NCBI GenBank assembly: GCA_947063875.1
Contig: CAMSTY010000038.1
Coordinates: 1 to 34,623, forward strand
Direction: 5' to 3'
Source: an uncultured bacterium
GTDB lineage: Bacteria > Bacillota > Clostridia > Lachnospirales > Lachnospiraceae
DNA: 34,623 nt
Part shown: in pieces, positions 1-8,417 of the stretch
Layout: the number at the start of each line of letters is the position of its first letter
Position numbering within the stretch: position 1 is the stretch's first letter
Program-made: the position numbers and the translations under genes
Notes under the pieces: model-generated
Databases searched by the model: none
Seen by the model: the letters and a program-made list of their open reading frames with translations, nothing else
What the model was told of the DNA's origin: nothing

Positions 1-67
1 GAAGCATGCTGAATTCTACCGGATGTCCTATCGATTTATAGTTACTAACCACATATCTCAACAGCAC
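1..67 (-). CDS. AAA family ATPase, N-terminal fragment (runs off the left edge)
   Basis: Only the first 22 codons are in the window. The reading frame from GTG at 67 gives LLRYVVSNYKSIGHPVEF, which resembles the opening beta strand and 'NYKSI' turn of SMC/RecF-like AAA ATPases (AAA_15/AAA_21 type), where the N-terminus precedes the P-loop. The GTG is preferred over an in-frame ATG at 100 because a strong GGAGGG lies about 8 bases upstream of it. The P-loop would lie outside the window, so the family call rests on the N-terminus alone. The gene runs in the same direction as recO, with an 87-base gap. Confidence 0.5.
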   Translation of the reverse strand, partial: MLLRYVVSNYKSIGHPVEFSML

Positions 68-154
68 CTTTTGTCCCTCCTCTGCCAACTTATCAACCAT
101 AGTTCAGTTTTCACAGATACCACTATCATTATTCCCCAAACTAAACCTTCTCCC

Positions 155-805
155 CTATCTCTGCATCTCCCGCAAGATCCCTAAAGACTTAAACTCCCGG
201 TCCACAAACAGTCCTTTATTCATCTCCACGCACCCCCTCAGTTCCCGCTGTACCTCCTCCTTTAGTACAAAGGTATAGAGGGTCTCCAAAGGCGAGGAAA
301 TGATAAATTCCCAGGCGTATGCTGCCGAATCACTGACTTTTTTCGGCGGATAGGATGTATATTCCCCGTTGATCGCCATGGCCCTCAGTTCAAACACCAG
401 CTGTACCAGCGAATTGGGAATCGCCGGCTTCAAAAGCGCCCGCAGAGACTGATAAAGCAGTAGCAAAAACTCCTTCCCCTCCACGTTTTCCCGCCCGTAA
501 TAATCGGCAAATTCCAGAAAATAAGAGCCATAACACGCCGCCTCCACATCGCCGGCAATCTCCGTAAAGTAATTCTTCACCTCCGCAGAAGCCAGGCTGT
601 AGGCCTCCCGCCCTTCATACAGCCGGAAATTCCCAAACACAAAGGGCCGGCTGGCGGCCATCAGGGCATTTCCCGTCCGCCTGACCCCCCGGGCAAAAGC
701 CGTGATCTTTCCCCGCTCCCGGGTCAGAAGCACCAGCCGCCGGTCATATTCCCCCACCGGGGAGGATTTTAAGACCATCCCTGTAAGGTTCACTGCTTCT
801 CTCAC
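155..805 (-). CDS. recO: DNA repair protein RecO
   Basis: RecO binds single-stranded DNA, anneals complementary strands and helps load RecA with RecR in the RecFOR gap-repair pathway. The N-terminus (LTGMVLKSSPVGEYDRRLV, then LLTRERGKITAFARGVRR) is the characteristic RecO OB-fold opening. The helical C-terminal part contains YGSYFLEFADY and ends FKSLGILREMQR. No zinc-binding cysteine set is visible in the C-terminal half, as in many clostridial RecO proteins. I chose GTG at 805 because it puts about ten residues before the conserved VLK strand and has AGGAAAGGCGGG just upstream; a TTG at 841 is possible and would add 12 residues. At 216 aa it is slightly shorter than the usual 240-250. It follows the NusG-domain gene closely and may be co-transcribed with it. 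Confidence 0.9.
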   Translation of the reverse strand: MREAVNLTGMVLKSSPVGEYDRRLVLLTRERGKITAFARGVRRTGNALMAASRPFVFGNFRLYEGREAYSLASAEVKNYFTEIAGDVEAACYGSYFLEFADYYGRENVEGKEFLLLLYQSLRALLKPAIPNSLVQLVFELRAMAINGEYTSYPPKKVSDSAAYAWEFIISSPLETLYTFVLKEEVQRELRGCVEMNKGLFVDREFKSLGILREMQR

Positions 806-848
806 TGATTTTCCCGCCTTTCCTGTCCAGAAGCCTTTCAAAAGAATA

Positions 849-1214
849 TCACCGCTTTTTCGCTTTTATCTGCACAATCATCAGACTGGGCAAACAGACA
901 ATCAATTCTCCGTCCCGCGACTGCTTTCCCTGGTGGACACACACCTGATCCGGGCAGGAAGCTTCCTCACACCAGACCGCCCCCTCCTGAACCACCAGCC
1001 GGTTCACCCCTCCCCGGGCACCGTGAACCGTAATCTCCTGATCCTTAGACAAATCCAAGGTCTCCACCAGCTTCCCGTCAACCGTGACTTCCGCCCGCAC
1101 GGCGGGTTCGCGGTGGGCAAGATAATACCCGCCCCCCAGCGCCGCCGCCAGCGCCAAAAGCACTGCCGCCAATATCCAGTCATGTCTTTGGAAATTTTCT
1201 TTCCCTGTTCTCAT
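849..1214 (-). CDS. NusG domain II-containing membrane-anchored protein
   Basis: This 121-residue protein has a short basic N-terminus, one membrane segment (about residues 13-31, rich in Ala/Leu) and an extracytoplasmic domain. The latter carries CEEASCPDQVCVHQG...GELIVCLPSLMIVQI, the signature of the 'NusG domain II' family. These are secreted or membrane-anchored small beta-domain proteins of Firmicutes, unrelated in role to the transcription factor NusG. The paired cysteines could form disulfides or bind a cofactor, and the function is unknown. Homologues often sit near redox or FMN-binding membrane genes, but here the neighbours are recO and an ABC exporter, so context does not help. Confidence 0.85.
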   Translation of the reverse strand: MRTGKENFQRHDWILAAVLLALAAALGGGYYLAHREPAVRAEVTVDGKLVETLDLSKDQEITVHGARGGVNRLVVQEGAVWCEEASCPDQVCVHQGKQSRDGELIVCLPSLMIVQIKAKKR

Positions 1215-1238
1215 ATGATATCTCCTGCTGCCTTTTTA

Positions 1239-2990
1239 CTATTGTGCAAACTGGCTTCTGTACAGTCCCGCGTAGAATCCGTTCTGTTCCAGCAGCCCGT
1301 TATGCGTCCCCTGTTCAATAATATGACCGTCCTTCATAACCAGAATCATATCCGCTTCCCGAATGGTAGACAGACGATGTGCCACAATAAAACTCGTCCT
1401 TCCTTCCATCATCGCCGCAAATGCCTTCTGAATGCGGATTTCCGTACGGGTATCAATCGAGGAGGTTGCCTCGTCAAGAATCAGCATCGGCGGCAGGCAC
1501 AGCATGACGCGGGCGATACAGAGCAGCTGCTTCTGCCCCTGGGACAGATTCCCCCCGTCCTCGGTGATCGCCGTATCATAACCCTGAGGCATCCTCTTGA
1601 TAAAACTATGGGCGTGCGCCGCCTTGGCTGCCTGTATCACATCCTCCAGAGAAGCATCCGGTTTCCCATAGGAAATATTTTCACGAATCGTTCCGGACTT
1701 GAGCCAGGTTTCCTGCAGTACCATCCCATAATTGGCCCGTAAGCTTCTGCGGGTTACACGGCGGATATCATGTCCCGACACCCGGATTTCACCGCCATTG
1801 ACGTCATAAAAACGCATCAGAAGGTTAATCAATGTCGTTTTGCCGCACCCGGTCGGCCCCACGATGGCAATTCTCTGGCCCGGCCTGACCTCCAGATTCA
1901 AATGCTCAATCAGCGGGGACTGCGGATGATAAGCAAAAGAAACATCCTTTAATTCCACACGGCCTTCCACTTCCTTTAACACAACCGCGTTTTCATCCTC
2001 CGCCGGAATCGGAGGTTCATCGATCAGTTCAAACACTCTCGCCGCACAGGCCAGGGCATTCTGCAGCTCCGTCACCACTCCCGAAATCTCGTTGAACGGT
2101 TTGGTGTACTGATTGGCGTAACTGAGAAAAATCGAAAGCTGTCCCACGCTCAGAAGGCCGCGGATTGCCGCATATGCCCCTGTAATACCCACGCTGGCAT
2201 ATACCATGCTATTGACAAAACGGGTGGAAGGATTGGTGATGGAAGAGAAAAAAATCGCCCGCTGACTGTAGGAACGCAGCCGCTCATTGATCTCCTCAAA
2301 CCTCTTTTGCGCCTCTTTCTCATATCCAAAGGCCTGCACCACCTTCTGGTTGCCAATCATCTCATCGATCAGAGAGGTCAGTTCCCCTCTTGTCTTAGAC
2401 TGGAGCTGAAACATGGAAAAGGTCTTCTTTGCAATATAGCTTGCCACAAACAGGGAAAGCGGCGTCACCAGCACCACAACCGCCGTAATCATCGGATTGA
2501 CTACAAGCATAAATCCCAGCGTTCCCACAATCGTCAGAACTCCGGTAAAAAGCTGTGTAAAACCCATCAGCAGACCCTCGGAAAACTGATCGATATCTGC
2601 AATCACCCGGCTGATCACATCGCCGTACTGGTGGGAATCCATATAGCCAAGCGGAAGAACCTCCAGATGATTGAATGCGCGGGTCCGGATATCCTTCACC
2701 ACATGATAGGTAATCCGGTTATTGATATGATTCATCAGCCACTGCGCCAGGGCAGTCACGAATATCACCGCTGCAATCTGCTTTAAAATCACCGCCAGCC
2801 CGGCAAAATCCACCTGTCCCGGCCCTAAAATCAAATCCACCCCTTTTCCCACCAGAATCGGGGCATAAAGAGTAGTGGCGACCGTCACTGCCGCCAGAAA
2901 CAAGGACAAAAGCACCAGCCACCGGTAAACGCCGATATAGTTAAGGATTCTCGACAAAGTTGATCCATGTTGTTTTAGTGATGTCTTCAT
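1239..2990 (-). CDS. ABC exporter half-transporter with consensus catalytic site (TM288/YheH-like)
   Basis: A 583-residue ABC half-exporter: six membrane helices (about residues 20-310) fused to an ATPase domain. Visible motifs are Walker A GPTGCGKTT (378-386), Q-loop (VLQET, about 426), Walker B LILDE (503-507) with the catalytic Glu, and switch His538 (IVAHRLSTI). Its signature loop is LSQGQ (482-486) rather than LSGGQ. That variant is typical of the partner that pairs with a degenerate subunit in heterodimeric exporters such as TM287/288, BmrCD and LmrCD. The start lies 3 bases after the stop of the upstream ABC gene, whose last codons contain the AGGAGGAG ribosome site, so the two are translated together. 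The likely role is efflux of drugs, lipids or peptides; the substrate cannot be read from sequence. Confidence 0.92.
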   Translation of the reverse strand: MKTSLKQHGSTLSRILNYIGVYRWLVLLSLFLAAVTVATTLYAPILVGKGVDLILGPGQVDFAGLAVILKQIAAVIFVTALAQWLMNHINNRITYHVVKDIRTRAFNHLEVLPLGYMDSHQYGDVISRVIADIDQFSEGLLMGFTQLFTGVLTIVGTLGFMLVVNPMITAVVVLVTPLSLFVASYIAKKTFSMFQLQSKTRGELTSLIDEMIGNQKVVQAFGYEKEAQKRFEEINERLRSYSQRAIFFSSITNPSTRFVNSMVYASVGITGAYAAIRGLLSVGQLSIFLSYANQYTKPFNEISGVVTELQNALACAARVFELIDEPPIPAEDENAVVLKEVEGRVELKDVSFAYHPQSPLIEHLNLEVRPGQRIAIVGPTGCGKTTLINLLMRFYDVNGGEIRVSGHDIRRVTRRSLRANYGMVLQETWLKSGTIRENISYGKPDASLEDVIQAAKAAHAHSFIKRMPQGYDTAITEDGGNLSQGQKQLLCIARVMLCLPPMLILDEATSSIDTRTEIRIQKAFAAMMEGRTSFIVAHRLSTIREADMILVMKDGHIIEQGTHNGLLEQNGFYAGLYRSQFAQ

Positions 2991-2993
2991 CTG

Positions 2994-4730
2994 TTACATC
3001 TCCTCCTTTGAAAGCTGGGACAGGCAGATTTCCCGGTAAACCTCACAATCCTGAAGCAGCTGCTGATGGGTTCCCCTGCCTACAAGATGGCCGTCATCCA
3101 ATACCAGAATCTGATCTGCATTCCGGATCGTGGTCGCCCGCTGAGAGACAATAAATACCGTCATCCCCTCCGTTCCCTCCTGAATCGCTTTGCGCAGCCT
3201 GGCATCGGTAGCGAAATCCAGGGCGGAAGCGCTGTCGTCCATAATCAGGATCTCCGGGCGTTTCACCAGGGCCCGGGCAATCGTCAGCCGCTGGCGCTGT
3301 CCGCCGGAAAGGTTTTTCCCGTTCTGATCAATGGGCAAGTCCAGCCCCTGCTCTTTACCCTCCACAAACTCCATCGCCTGTGCGATCCTCAGGGCCTGAT
3401 AAACCTCCTCATCGGTAGCATCCTTTTTCCCCCACTGCATATTTTCCCGCAAGGTCCCTTTAAAAAGCACTGCCTTTTGCGGCACCATTCCTATCTTTTG
3501 GCGCAATTCCTGCAGCGGATATTCCCGTACGTCCCGGCCATCTACAAACACGGCCCCCTCCCGCACATCATAAAATCTCGAAATCAGATTCACCAGGGAG
3601 GATTTCCCGGAACCGGTGCCGCCGATAATGCCGACCGTCTGCCCTTGTCCCACCGTAAAATCAATACCGGAAAGGGAATCCTCTTTCGCGCCCTGATACG
3701 CAAAATCCACATTCCGAAAACAGACTGCTGCTGTCTGCCCGGCTGTTTCCTGCTGTTTTCCGATTTCCGTTTTGGGTTCCGAAATGCTGCTTTTTTCCTC
3801 GAAAATCAAGCCGACGCGGTTCACGCAGGCCAATGCCTTGGAAATGGACACGATCAGATTCGCCAGTTTGATCAGTTCCACCAGGATCTGCGACATATAA
3901 TTGACAAGGGCCACGGTCTCTCCCTGCGTGATAATCCCGGCATCCACCTGCTTCCCGGAAATCCACACCACCGCAACAATCGCCAGATTGATAATCACAT
4001 ACGTAAGCGGATTCATCAGCGCCGAGATCTTGCCGACAAAGATCTGAAACCGTACCAGCATATCATTGGATTCATCGAAGCGCAGCATCTCGTCTTCCTG
4101 CCGGTTAAATGCCCGGATCACCCGCACGCCGGTCAGATTCTCACGCGTAGCCAGCGTCACCTGATCCAGCTGCCGCTGCACCTTCTTATACAAGGGCATA
4201 CTGAACCCCATAATGCCAAATACCACCACGCTGAGGGCGGGAATCGCCACCGCAAACACCATGGCCGCTCTTACATTCACGGTAAAGGCCATCACCATTG
4301 CGCCAAACACGACAAACGGCGACCGCAAAAGCAGACGCAGAGCCAGATTCAGTCCCGACTGAACCTGATTGATGTCACTGGTCATCCTGGTAATCAGCGT
4401 CGCCGTACCGATCTTATCCTGTTCATTGTAAGAAAGGCTTCCAATATGAGCAAACAGATTATTCCTAAGCGTCGTGCAGACCCCCACAGACGCCTTAGCC
4501 GCAAAATACTGCGCCGTCAAAGCGCAGAAAAGTCCGATCATCCCTAACAATACAAGCAGACCGCCCATCTTCAGAACATAAGAAAGATCCTGATTTTTAA
4601 TCCCTACATCGATAATCTGCGCCATCACCAGCGGAACAAGAAGCTCAAAGCTGGCCTCCAACAGTTTAAACAGCGGTCCCAGCACACTCTCCAGCTTATA
4701 TTCCTTCAAATATCTGACCAGTATTCTCAT
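2994..4730 (-). CDS. ABC exporter half-transporter with degenerate catalytic site (TM287/YheI-like)
   Basis: A 578-residue ABC half-exporter with an N-terminal six-helix domain and a C-terminal ATPase. Walker A is GGTGSGKSS (370-378) and the signature is canonical LSGGQ (474-478). Walker B reads ILIMDD (494-499), with Asp499 where the catalytic Glu should be, and the switch residue is Gln530 (IVSQRATTI) instead of His. These two changes define the degenerate site of heterodimeric exporters, complementing the odd LSQGQ loop of the gene immediately downstream. ATG at 4730 is chosen over the longer frame to 4793: GGAGGG sits 5 bases before it, and the longer frame would start inside the -35 box of a good promoter at 4764-4793. 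Confidence 0.92.
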   Translation of the reverse strand: MRILVRYLKEYKLESVLGPLFKLLEASFELLVPLVMAQIIDVGIKNQDLSYVLKMGGLLVLLGMIGLFCALTAQYFAAKASVGVCTTLRNNLFAHIGSLSYNEQDKIGTATLITRMTSDINQVQSGLNLALRLLLRSPFVVFGAMVMAFTVNVRAAMVFAVAIPALSVVVFGIMGFSMPLYKKVQRQLDQVTLATRENLTGVRVIRAFNRQEDEMLRFDESNDMLVRFQIFVGKISALMNPLTYVIINLAIVAVVWISGKQVDAGIITQGETVALVNYMSQILVELIKLANLIVSISKALACVNRVGLIFEEKSSISEPKTEIGKQQETAGQTAAVCFRNVDFAYQGAKEDSLSGIDFTVGQGQTVGIIGGTGSGKSSLVNLISRFYDVREGAVFVDGRDVREYPLQELRQKIGMVPQKAVLFKGTLRENMQWGKKDATDEEVYQALRIAQAMEFVEGKEQGLDLPIDQNGKNLSGGQRQRLTIARALVKRPEILIMDDSASALDFATDARLRKAIQEGTEGMTVFIVSQRATTIRNADQILVLDDGHLVGRGTHQQLLQDCEVYREICLSQLSKEEM

Positions 4731-4763
4731 AATTCCCTCCATCCTGTGCTTCTGTCTGCGAAG

Positions 4764-4793
4764 ATTGTAGCATACCTCCGATATCTCTGACAA
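4764..4793 (-). promoter_or_regulatory. Sigma-A-type promoter of the ABC exporter pair
   Basis: On the minus strand TTGTCA (4788-4793) is followed after 18 bases by TACAAT (4764-4769), with an extended TGn just before the -10. Transcription would start near 4757, giving a leader of about 27 bases before the ATG at 4730. This fits the start chosen for the gene. Confidence 0.6.
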
Positions 4794-4890
4794 GGACTTT
4801 TCCTTACTCTTTCAGCGATTTTCCCTCCTTGTCATTTCTCTCGTCTCATGTTACTATAATTACAAAACAGGGTCCAAAGAGGTCTCGAAT

Positions 4891-5709
4891 ATGATTCATT
4901 TTTCCTTAAAATGTATGAAAATCTGGCAGAAATACGGCAGGGATGAGGTCACGGTATACGCCGCCCAGGCATCCTTTTTTCTTGTGCTTGCCTCTTTTCC
5001 TTTTATTATGCTCCTTTTGACCCTAATCCAGTTCATCCCCTCTGTCAACAAATCCGACCTGCAGGCTATCCTGGTGCAGATCATGCCGGATATGCTCGAT
5101 GCCCTCGTCCTGGGCATTGTGGATGATCTGTATCTGAAATCTCCCGGGACCATGCTCTCTCTGACCGCCCTCCTGGCCTTGTGGTCCGCCTCCCGCGGCA
5201 TGATGGGCATTGAACGGGGACTGAACCGGATCTATGGCATCACCAGAAAGCGGAATTATCTTGTCCGCCGTCTCGTCTGCACCGGCTATACGCTTCTTTT
5301 CATGATTGTCTGTGCAGTGTCGCTGACCCTTCTGGTGTTCGGCAATTCCCTGCAGAATCTGTTTGTATGCGTTTTTCCGTTCCTGGAAAGCTTTGTCCGC
5401 CATGTCATCAGCTTTCGGGGACTGCTTGCCATTCTGCTGTTTTTATTTTCCTTTGTGCTGCTCTACAGCATTGTCCCGGCAAAAAAACAAGACCCCTGGC
5501 AGCAGCTGCCCGGGGCCGTTTTTGCAGCCATATGCTGGCTGTTGTTTTCCTGTGGGTTTTCCCTTTATTTTTCTAATTTCAGCAGTTTTTCCTACATGTA
5601 TGGGAGTCTGGCCGCCGTCGTCCTTCTGATGTTCTGGCTATACTTCTGTATCTGCATCCTCTTTATCGGAGCCGAGATCAACGATTTTCTCAAATCAGAC
5701 ATCTCCTGA
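4891..5709 (+). CDS. YihY/BrkB family membrane protein
   Basis: This 272-residue integral membrane protein has about six hydrophobic helices. It shows the family features: an amphipathic N-terminal stretch (KYGRDEVTVYAAQASFFLVLASFPF), the central WSASRGMMGIERGLNRIYGI segment, and a C-terminal YGSLAAVVLLMFWLYFCICILFIGAEIN motif. The family was once annotated as ribonuclease BN in error. Its function is unsettled; roles in envelope physiology or transport have been suggested. It is the one clearly intact gene on the plus strand. AGAGG lies 8-9 bases before the ATG, and a TATAAT (4855-4860) lies about 30 bases upstream without a good -35. Its last 15 bases overlap the convergent NUDIX gene. Confidence 0.9.
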   Translation: MIHFSLKCMKIWQKYGRDEVTVYAAQASFFLVLASFPFIMLLLTLIQFIPSVNKSDLQAILVQIMPDMLDALVLGIVDDLYLKSPGTMLSLTALLALWSASRGMMGIERGLNRIYGITRKRNYLVRRLVCTGYTLLFMIVCAVSLTLLVFGNSLQNLFVCVFPFLESFVRHVISFRGLLAILLFLFSFVLLYSIVPAKKQDPWQQLPGAVFAAICWLLFSCGFSLYFSNFSSFSYMYGSLAAVVLLMFWLYFCICILFIGAEINDFLKSDIS

Positions 5710-6180
5710 CTTTATCGCTTTGCCGTTTAAAGCCGCCGAGAGCAGAACGCCCGTTCCGTCATATACCAGCTTCAGAGAAAAAAAACGATCGGTCTTCTCC
5801 AGAAGGCGGAAAAAGATCCGGTCTCCTTCCCAAATGTTTAATTTGTACACATCCTCTTTATCCACCCACACCAGTTCCCCTTCATCACAGGCCGATTCCT
5901 GCCCGCAGAACCCGTCTGCCGTAAACAGGGACATATATTCCGTAACGCCGTCTCCGGACACGAAAGTCACGATCCCCCGATAACGATAGGAAGTCAGCGT
6001 ATATCCGGTTTCTTCTTTTACCTCCCTCAAAAGGCACTCCTCCGGACTCTCGTCCTCCTCAAAATGCCCTCCGACGCCGATCCACTTATCCTTATTGATA
6101 TCATTCTTTTTCACTGTCCGATGAAGCATCAGATACTGGTTGCCGCGCTGGATATAACATAATGTGCTCAAACGAACCAT
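5695..6180 (-). CDS. NUDIX hydrolase, 8-oxo-dGTP diphosphatase type
   Basis: A 161-residue NUDIX enzyme that hydrolyses nucleoside diphosphates linked to another moiety. The full Nudix box Gx5Ex7REUxEExGU is present (residues about 38-60: GHFEED, E, SPEECLL, REVKEETGY), so metal-binding glutamates are intact. The N-terminus (MVRLSTLCYIQ...YLMLHRTVKKNDINKDKWIGVGG) matches the MutT/MutX-like subgroup of Firmicutes that is usually assigned oxidised-nucleotide sanitation. The true substrate is not certain. It starts 4 bases after the stop of the PIN-like gene, with GGGG about 9 bases upstream, so the two probably form an operon. Its 3' end overlaps the yihY-type gene tail to tail. Confidence 0.9.
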   Translation of the reverse strand: MVRLSTLCYIQRGNQYLMLHRTVKKNDINKDKWIGVGGHFEEDESPEECLLREVKEETGYTLTSYRYRGIVTFVSGDGVTEYMSLFTADGFCGQESACDEGELVWVDKEDVYKLNIWEGDRIFFRLLEKTDRFFSLKLVYDGTGVLLSAALNGKAIKSGDV

Positions 6181-6184
6181 TTTT

Positions 6185-6748
6185 TTATTTCCCCTTTTTC
6201 TCTTTTAAAAGCGGTTTGATCTTTTTGTACAGTTCTCCCGCCTTCTTGCTTCCATACTGTTTCACCAATAGATTATTGACCGCCTGCTTGCTTTTGCCAC
6301 TGCTGACAAAATCCAGCACGGTCTGCAGATCGTCTTCCCCAATCAGTTTCCTGAGAGACTCCTCCATCTCGTTCCGGCGTTCTTCCTTTACCTCCGTCTC
6401 CGCAGAAATGGCATCAATCAATTGGATATTCTTCCCCTTCCAGAAATCCAAAAGCACCTCATAGCCAAGATCTTTGCTGACAATACAAAACCTGCCATTC
6501 TCCTCCTTTGCCATCAGATAACCAAGATAAGCCGCCAGTTGAAAATCAAGAGCGTTCTTTTTGCCGGTGGCAATCTTTCTGAATTCAATAAGCGCGCGGC
6601 ACTCCTGCAGCTTCCGATGCAGGTCAAAGCTCATCTTGTCCGCATTCTCACTGTAAAAGATAACCACTTCATCACTGCTCTCAAGTTCGGTCAGGCCATT
6701 CAGCCCGCTCTCCCCTGTATTCTCATAATCAATCAAATAATACGTCAT
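6185..6748 (-). CDS. PIN-like domain protein (putative nuclease)
   Basis: This 187-residue protein opens with YLIDYENTG, giving Asp7 and Glu9. It continues with FRKIATGKKNALDFQLAAYLGYL (Asp68) and CIVSKDLGYEVLL (Asp93), the acidic residues expected of a PIN/NYN-like metal-dependent nuclease fold. The C-terminal 70 residues (ESLRKLIGEDDLQTVLDFV...KPLLKEKKGK) are helical and basic and may bind nucleic acid. Such stand-alone PIN-like proteins are widespread in clostridia and have no assigned target. There is no adjacent antitoxin-like gene, so it does not look like a VapC toxin. It is followed closely by the NUDIX gene. Confidence 0.75.
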   Translation of the reverse strand: MTYYLIDYENTGESGLNGLTELESSDEVVIFYSENADKMSFDLHRKLQECRALIEFRKIATGKKNALDFQLAAYLGYLMAKEENGRFCIVSKDLGYEVLLDFWKGKNIQLIDAISAETEVKEERRNEMEESLRKLIGEDDLQTVLDFVSSGKSKQAVNNLLVKQYGSKKAGELYKKIKPLLKEKKGK

Positions 6749-6778
6749 TTATCGACTCCCTTCTTATCTGCCTTGCAT

Positions 6779-7330
6779 TCAGCTGTACTGAATCTTTCCT
6801 TTCACATCCTCCGCGGCAGCATCCCCCGCCAAAAGGCGCACAAGTTCCAAACCCAGATCGATCGCAAATCCCAGGCCTCTGGCCGTGGTTATCTTTCCGT
6901 CTGTCACCACACCCTGGCTGGTATATTCCCCGCCCTGGAATTCTTTCTCAAATCCCGGGAAACAGGTGGCTGTCTTTCCTTTCAAAAATCCGTGGCGTCC
7001 CAGTACTACCCCCGGCGCCGCGCAGATCGCCGCAATCCTCCGCCCGTCTGCCTCCGCCTGGGAAAGCGCGGCGATTAACGGTTCGCAGGCAGACAGATTC
7101 TCTGCTCCCGGCATTCCTCCCGGCAGGAAAATAACATCGCCGTCCGAAAAATCGATATCCGCAATCACCGCATCCGCCTCAATCCGTACCTGATGGGAAC
7201 TGACTATTGTTTTTGAGCCGTTCACGGATACCAGAACGGTCTCTATTTTGCTTCTCCGCAAAATGTCCACCACAGCCAGACACTCCACTTCTTCCGTTCC
7301 GTCTGCAATCATTGCATATACCTTTGCCAT
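6779..7330 (-). CDS. DJ-1/PfpI family protein (YajL/ThiJ-like)
   Basis: A 183-residue member of the DJ-1 branch. It starts MAKVYAMIADGTEEVE, with the conserved glutamate near residue 14, and has the nucleophile elbow AAICAAPGVVLG with Cys103. The LPGGMPGAENL motif around 69-79 completes the active site. Family members act as glyoxalase/deglycase-like or redox-protective proteins, and some are misnamed thiamine-biosynthesis enzymes. ATG at 7330 is used because it fits family N-termini and has AGAGGATGG upstream; the frame could extend 12 codons further. A perfect palindrome at 7405-7427 lies upstream and may be its operator. Confidence 0.9.
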   Translation of the reverse strand: MAKVYAMIADGTEEVECLAVVDILRRSKIETVLVSVNGSKTIVSSHQVRIEADAVIADIDFSDGDVIFLPGGMPGAENLSACEPLIAALSQAEADGRRIAAICAAPGVVLGRHGFLKGKTATCFPGFEKEFQGGEYTSQGVVTDGKITTARGLGFAIDLGLELVRLLAGDAAAEDVKGKIQYS

Positions 7331-7404
7331 TTTTCCATCCTCTCTTTCTGCAATTTTATATTGCATAATTATCTTATCAGATTTTTTACCATATGGCTAG
7401 TACA

Positions 7405-7427
7405 TTATTGCATAAATCTTGCAATAA
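7405..7427. promoter_or_regulatory. Perfect inverted repeat, candidate operator upstream of the DJ-1 gene
   Basis: TTATTGCA, 7 bases, TGCAATAA: an exact 8-bp inverted repeat in the intergenic region between degV and the DJ-1 gene, about 75 bases before the DJ-1 start. A further TTGCAT-containing half-site lies near 7353. It has no U-tract, so a dimeric-regulator site is more likely than a terminator. The regulator is not identifiable. Confidence 0.4.
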
Positions 7428-7435
7428 ATAACATT

Positions 7436-7471
7436 AAAAAAAGACCCGCAGGCTGCCTTCACAGCCTACGG
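7436..7471 (-). terminator. Rho-independent terminator of the degV gene
   Basis: On the minus strand CCGTAGGCTG (7462-7471) pairs with CAGCCTGCGG (7446-7455) across a 6-base loop, with one mismatch. A seven-T run (7436-7442) follows shortly after. It lies about 43 bases beyond the degV stop codon. Confidence 0.85.
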
Positions 7472-7513
7472 CCTCTTCCCTTTATTTTCGACTGTTCCTG
7501 CCGGCCATCCACC

Positions 7514-8365
7514 TTACATGGCCAGTATAATCCCTCCGTCTCCTGCGTACAGCGTCGCCACGCCTGCCGTTTCCGTAATCACGGCCTCCCAGCGGGAACC
7601 GCTCTTTTCCAACTCCTGTTCCAGCATCTGCTTGACCTGCTGCGCCCGCTGTGGTGCGTTGCAGTGGGCAATCACCACCCTCAGCGGATCTGCCACGCCT
7701 CTTTCCCGGGCAGCGATCTCGCTCATCCTCGCAAACGCCTTCACCAGGCCTCTCGCCTGGTCCAGCTTGACAATCACGCCATGGTCCGCTCCCATCACCG
7801 GCTTGATATTAAGCGCCGTGGCAAAAAACGCCTGCAGTCCTGTCAGTCTTCCGTTCTTCCGGAGATATTCCAGGGAATCCAGCACAAAATAGGTCTTCTG
7901 CTGATCTCTCAGCTCCAGGATACGCCTGGAAACCTCTGCAAAACCCATCCCCTGCTCATACATCTCACAGATGGACACAGCCAGGTTCAACTCCCCGGAG
8001 GAAGCAGACTCCGAATCGATAACCAGAATATTCTTCTCATGGCCATGCTCTTCCTCATACATGTTCTTTGCCACCATGGCGCTGTTGTAAGAACCGCTTA
8101 AATGGCTGGAAATCGTGAGGACATAGATATCCTCCGCCTCACACTCATATGCCCTTTTAAAGGCCTCCGGGGACGGACATGCGGTCTTGGGACAATCCTG
8201 GCTTTCTCTTACCAGCTTTAAAAACGCACTCTGCTCAAAACTCTCGTCATCCACGATCATGGTATCGCCTACCTGTAATGTCAGCGGCACAATCTGAAAC
8301 CGTGAATCCCCTCTCATTTCCTTCGTCAAATCCAGACAGCTGTCACCGACAATTTTATAACTCAT
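7514..8365 (-). CDS. DegV family fatty-acid-binding protein
   Basis: This 283-residue protein has the DegV fold: N-terminal YKIVGDSCLDLT, then VPLTLQVGDTMIVDDE, CPKTACPSPEAF, and TISSHLSGSYNSAMVAK. These correspond to the conserved TSxPS-like and SSxLSGTYxSA motifs that hold the fatty-acid carboxylate. The C-terminal domain contains YFVLDSLEYLRKNGRLTG. DegV/FakB proteins present fatty acids to the kinase FakA for phospholipid synthesis; no fakA is in the window. The second ATG (8365) is chosen because AGGAGG abuts the first ATG with no spacer but is six bases from the second. It is flanked by its own promoter and terminator, so it is probably monocistronic. Confidence 0.92.
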   Translation of the reverse strand: MSYKIVGDSCLDLTKEMRGDSRFQIVPLTLQVGDTMIVDDESFEQSAFLKLVRESQDCPKTACPSPEAFKRAYECEAEDIYVLTISSHLSGSYNSAMVAKNMYEEEHGHEKNILVIDSESASSGELNLAVSICEMYEQGMGFAEVSRRILELRDQQKTYFVLDSLEYLRKNGRLTGLQAFFATALNIKPVMGADHGVIVKLDQARGLVKAFARMSEIAARERGVADPLRVVIAHCNAPQRAQQVKQMLEQELEKSGSRWEAVITETAGVATLYAGDGGIILAM

Positions 8366-8417
8366 GTTCATCCTCCTGAAATCATCCTACCATCATACAT
8401 AGTTTTAATTACTACTT

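Noticed and set aside
702..1742. Long plus-strand open frame of 346 codons
   Set aside because: It lies antisense to recO, the NusG-II gene and the ABC exporter, reads as low-complexity His/Arg/Pro/Gln-rich protein and has no ribosome site.
3066..4547. Plus-strand open frame of 493 codons
   Set aside because: It is entirely antisense to an ABC transporter gene with all motifs intact; its composition (many His, Gln, Arg) is typical of a shadow frame.
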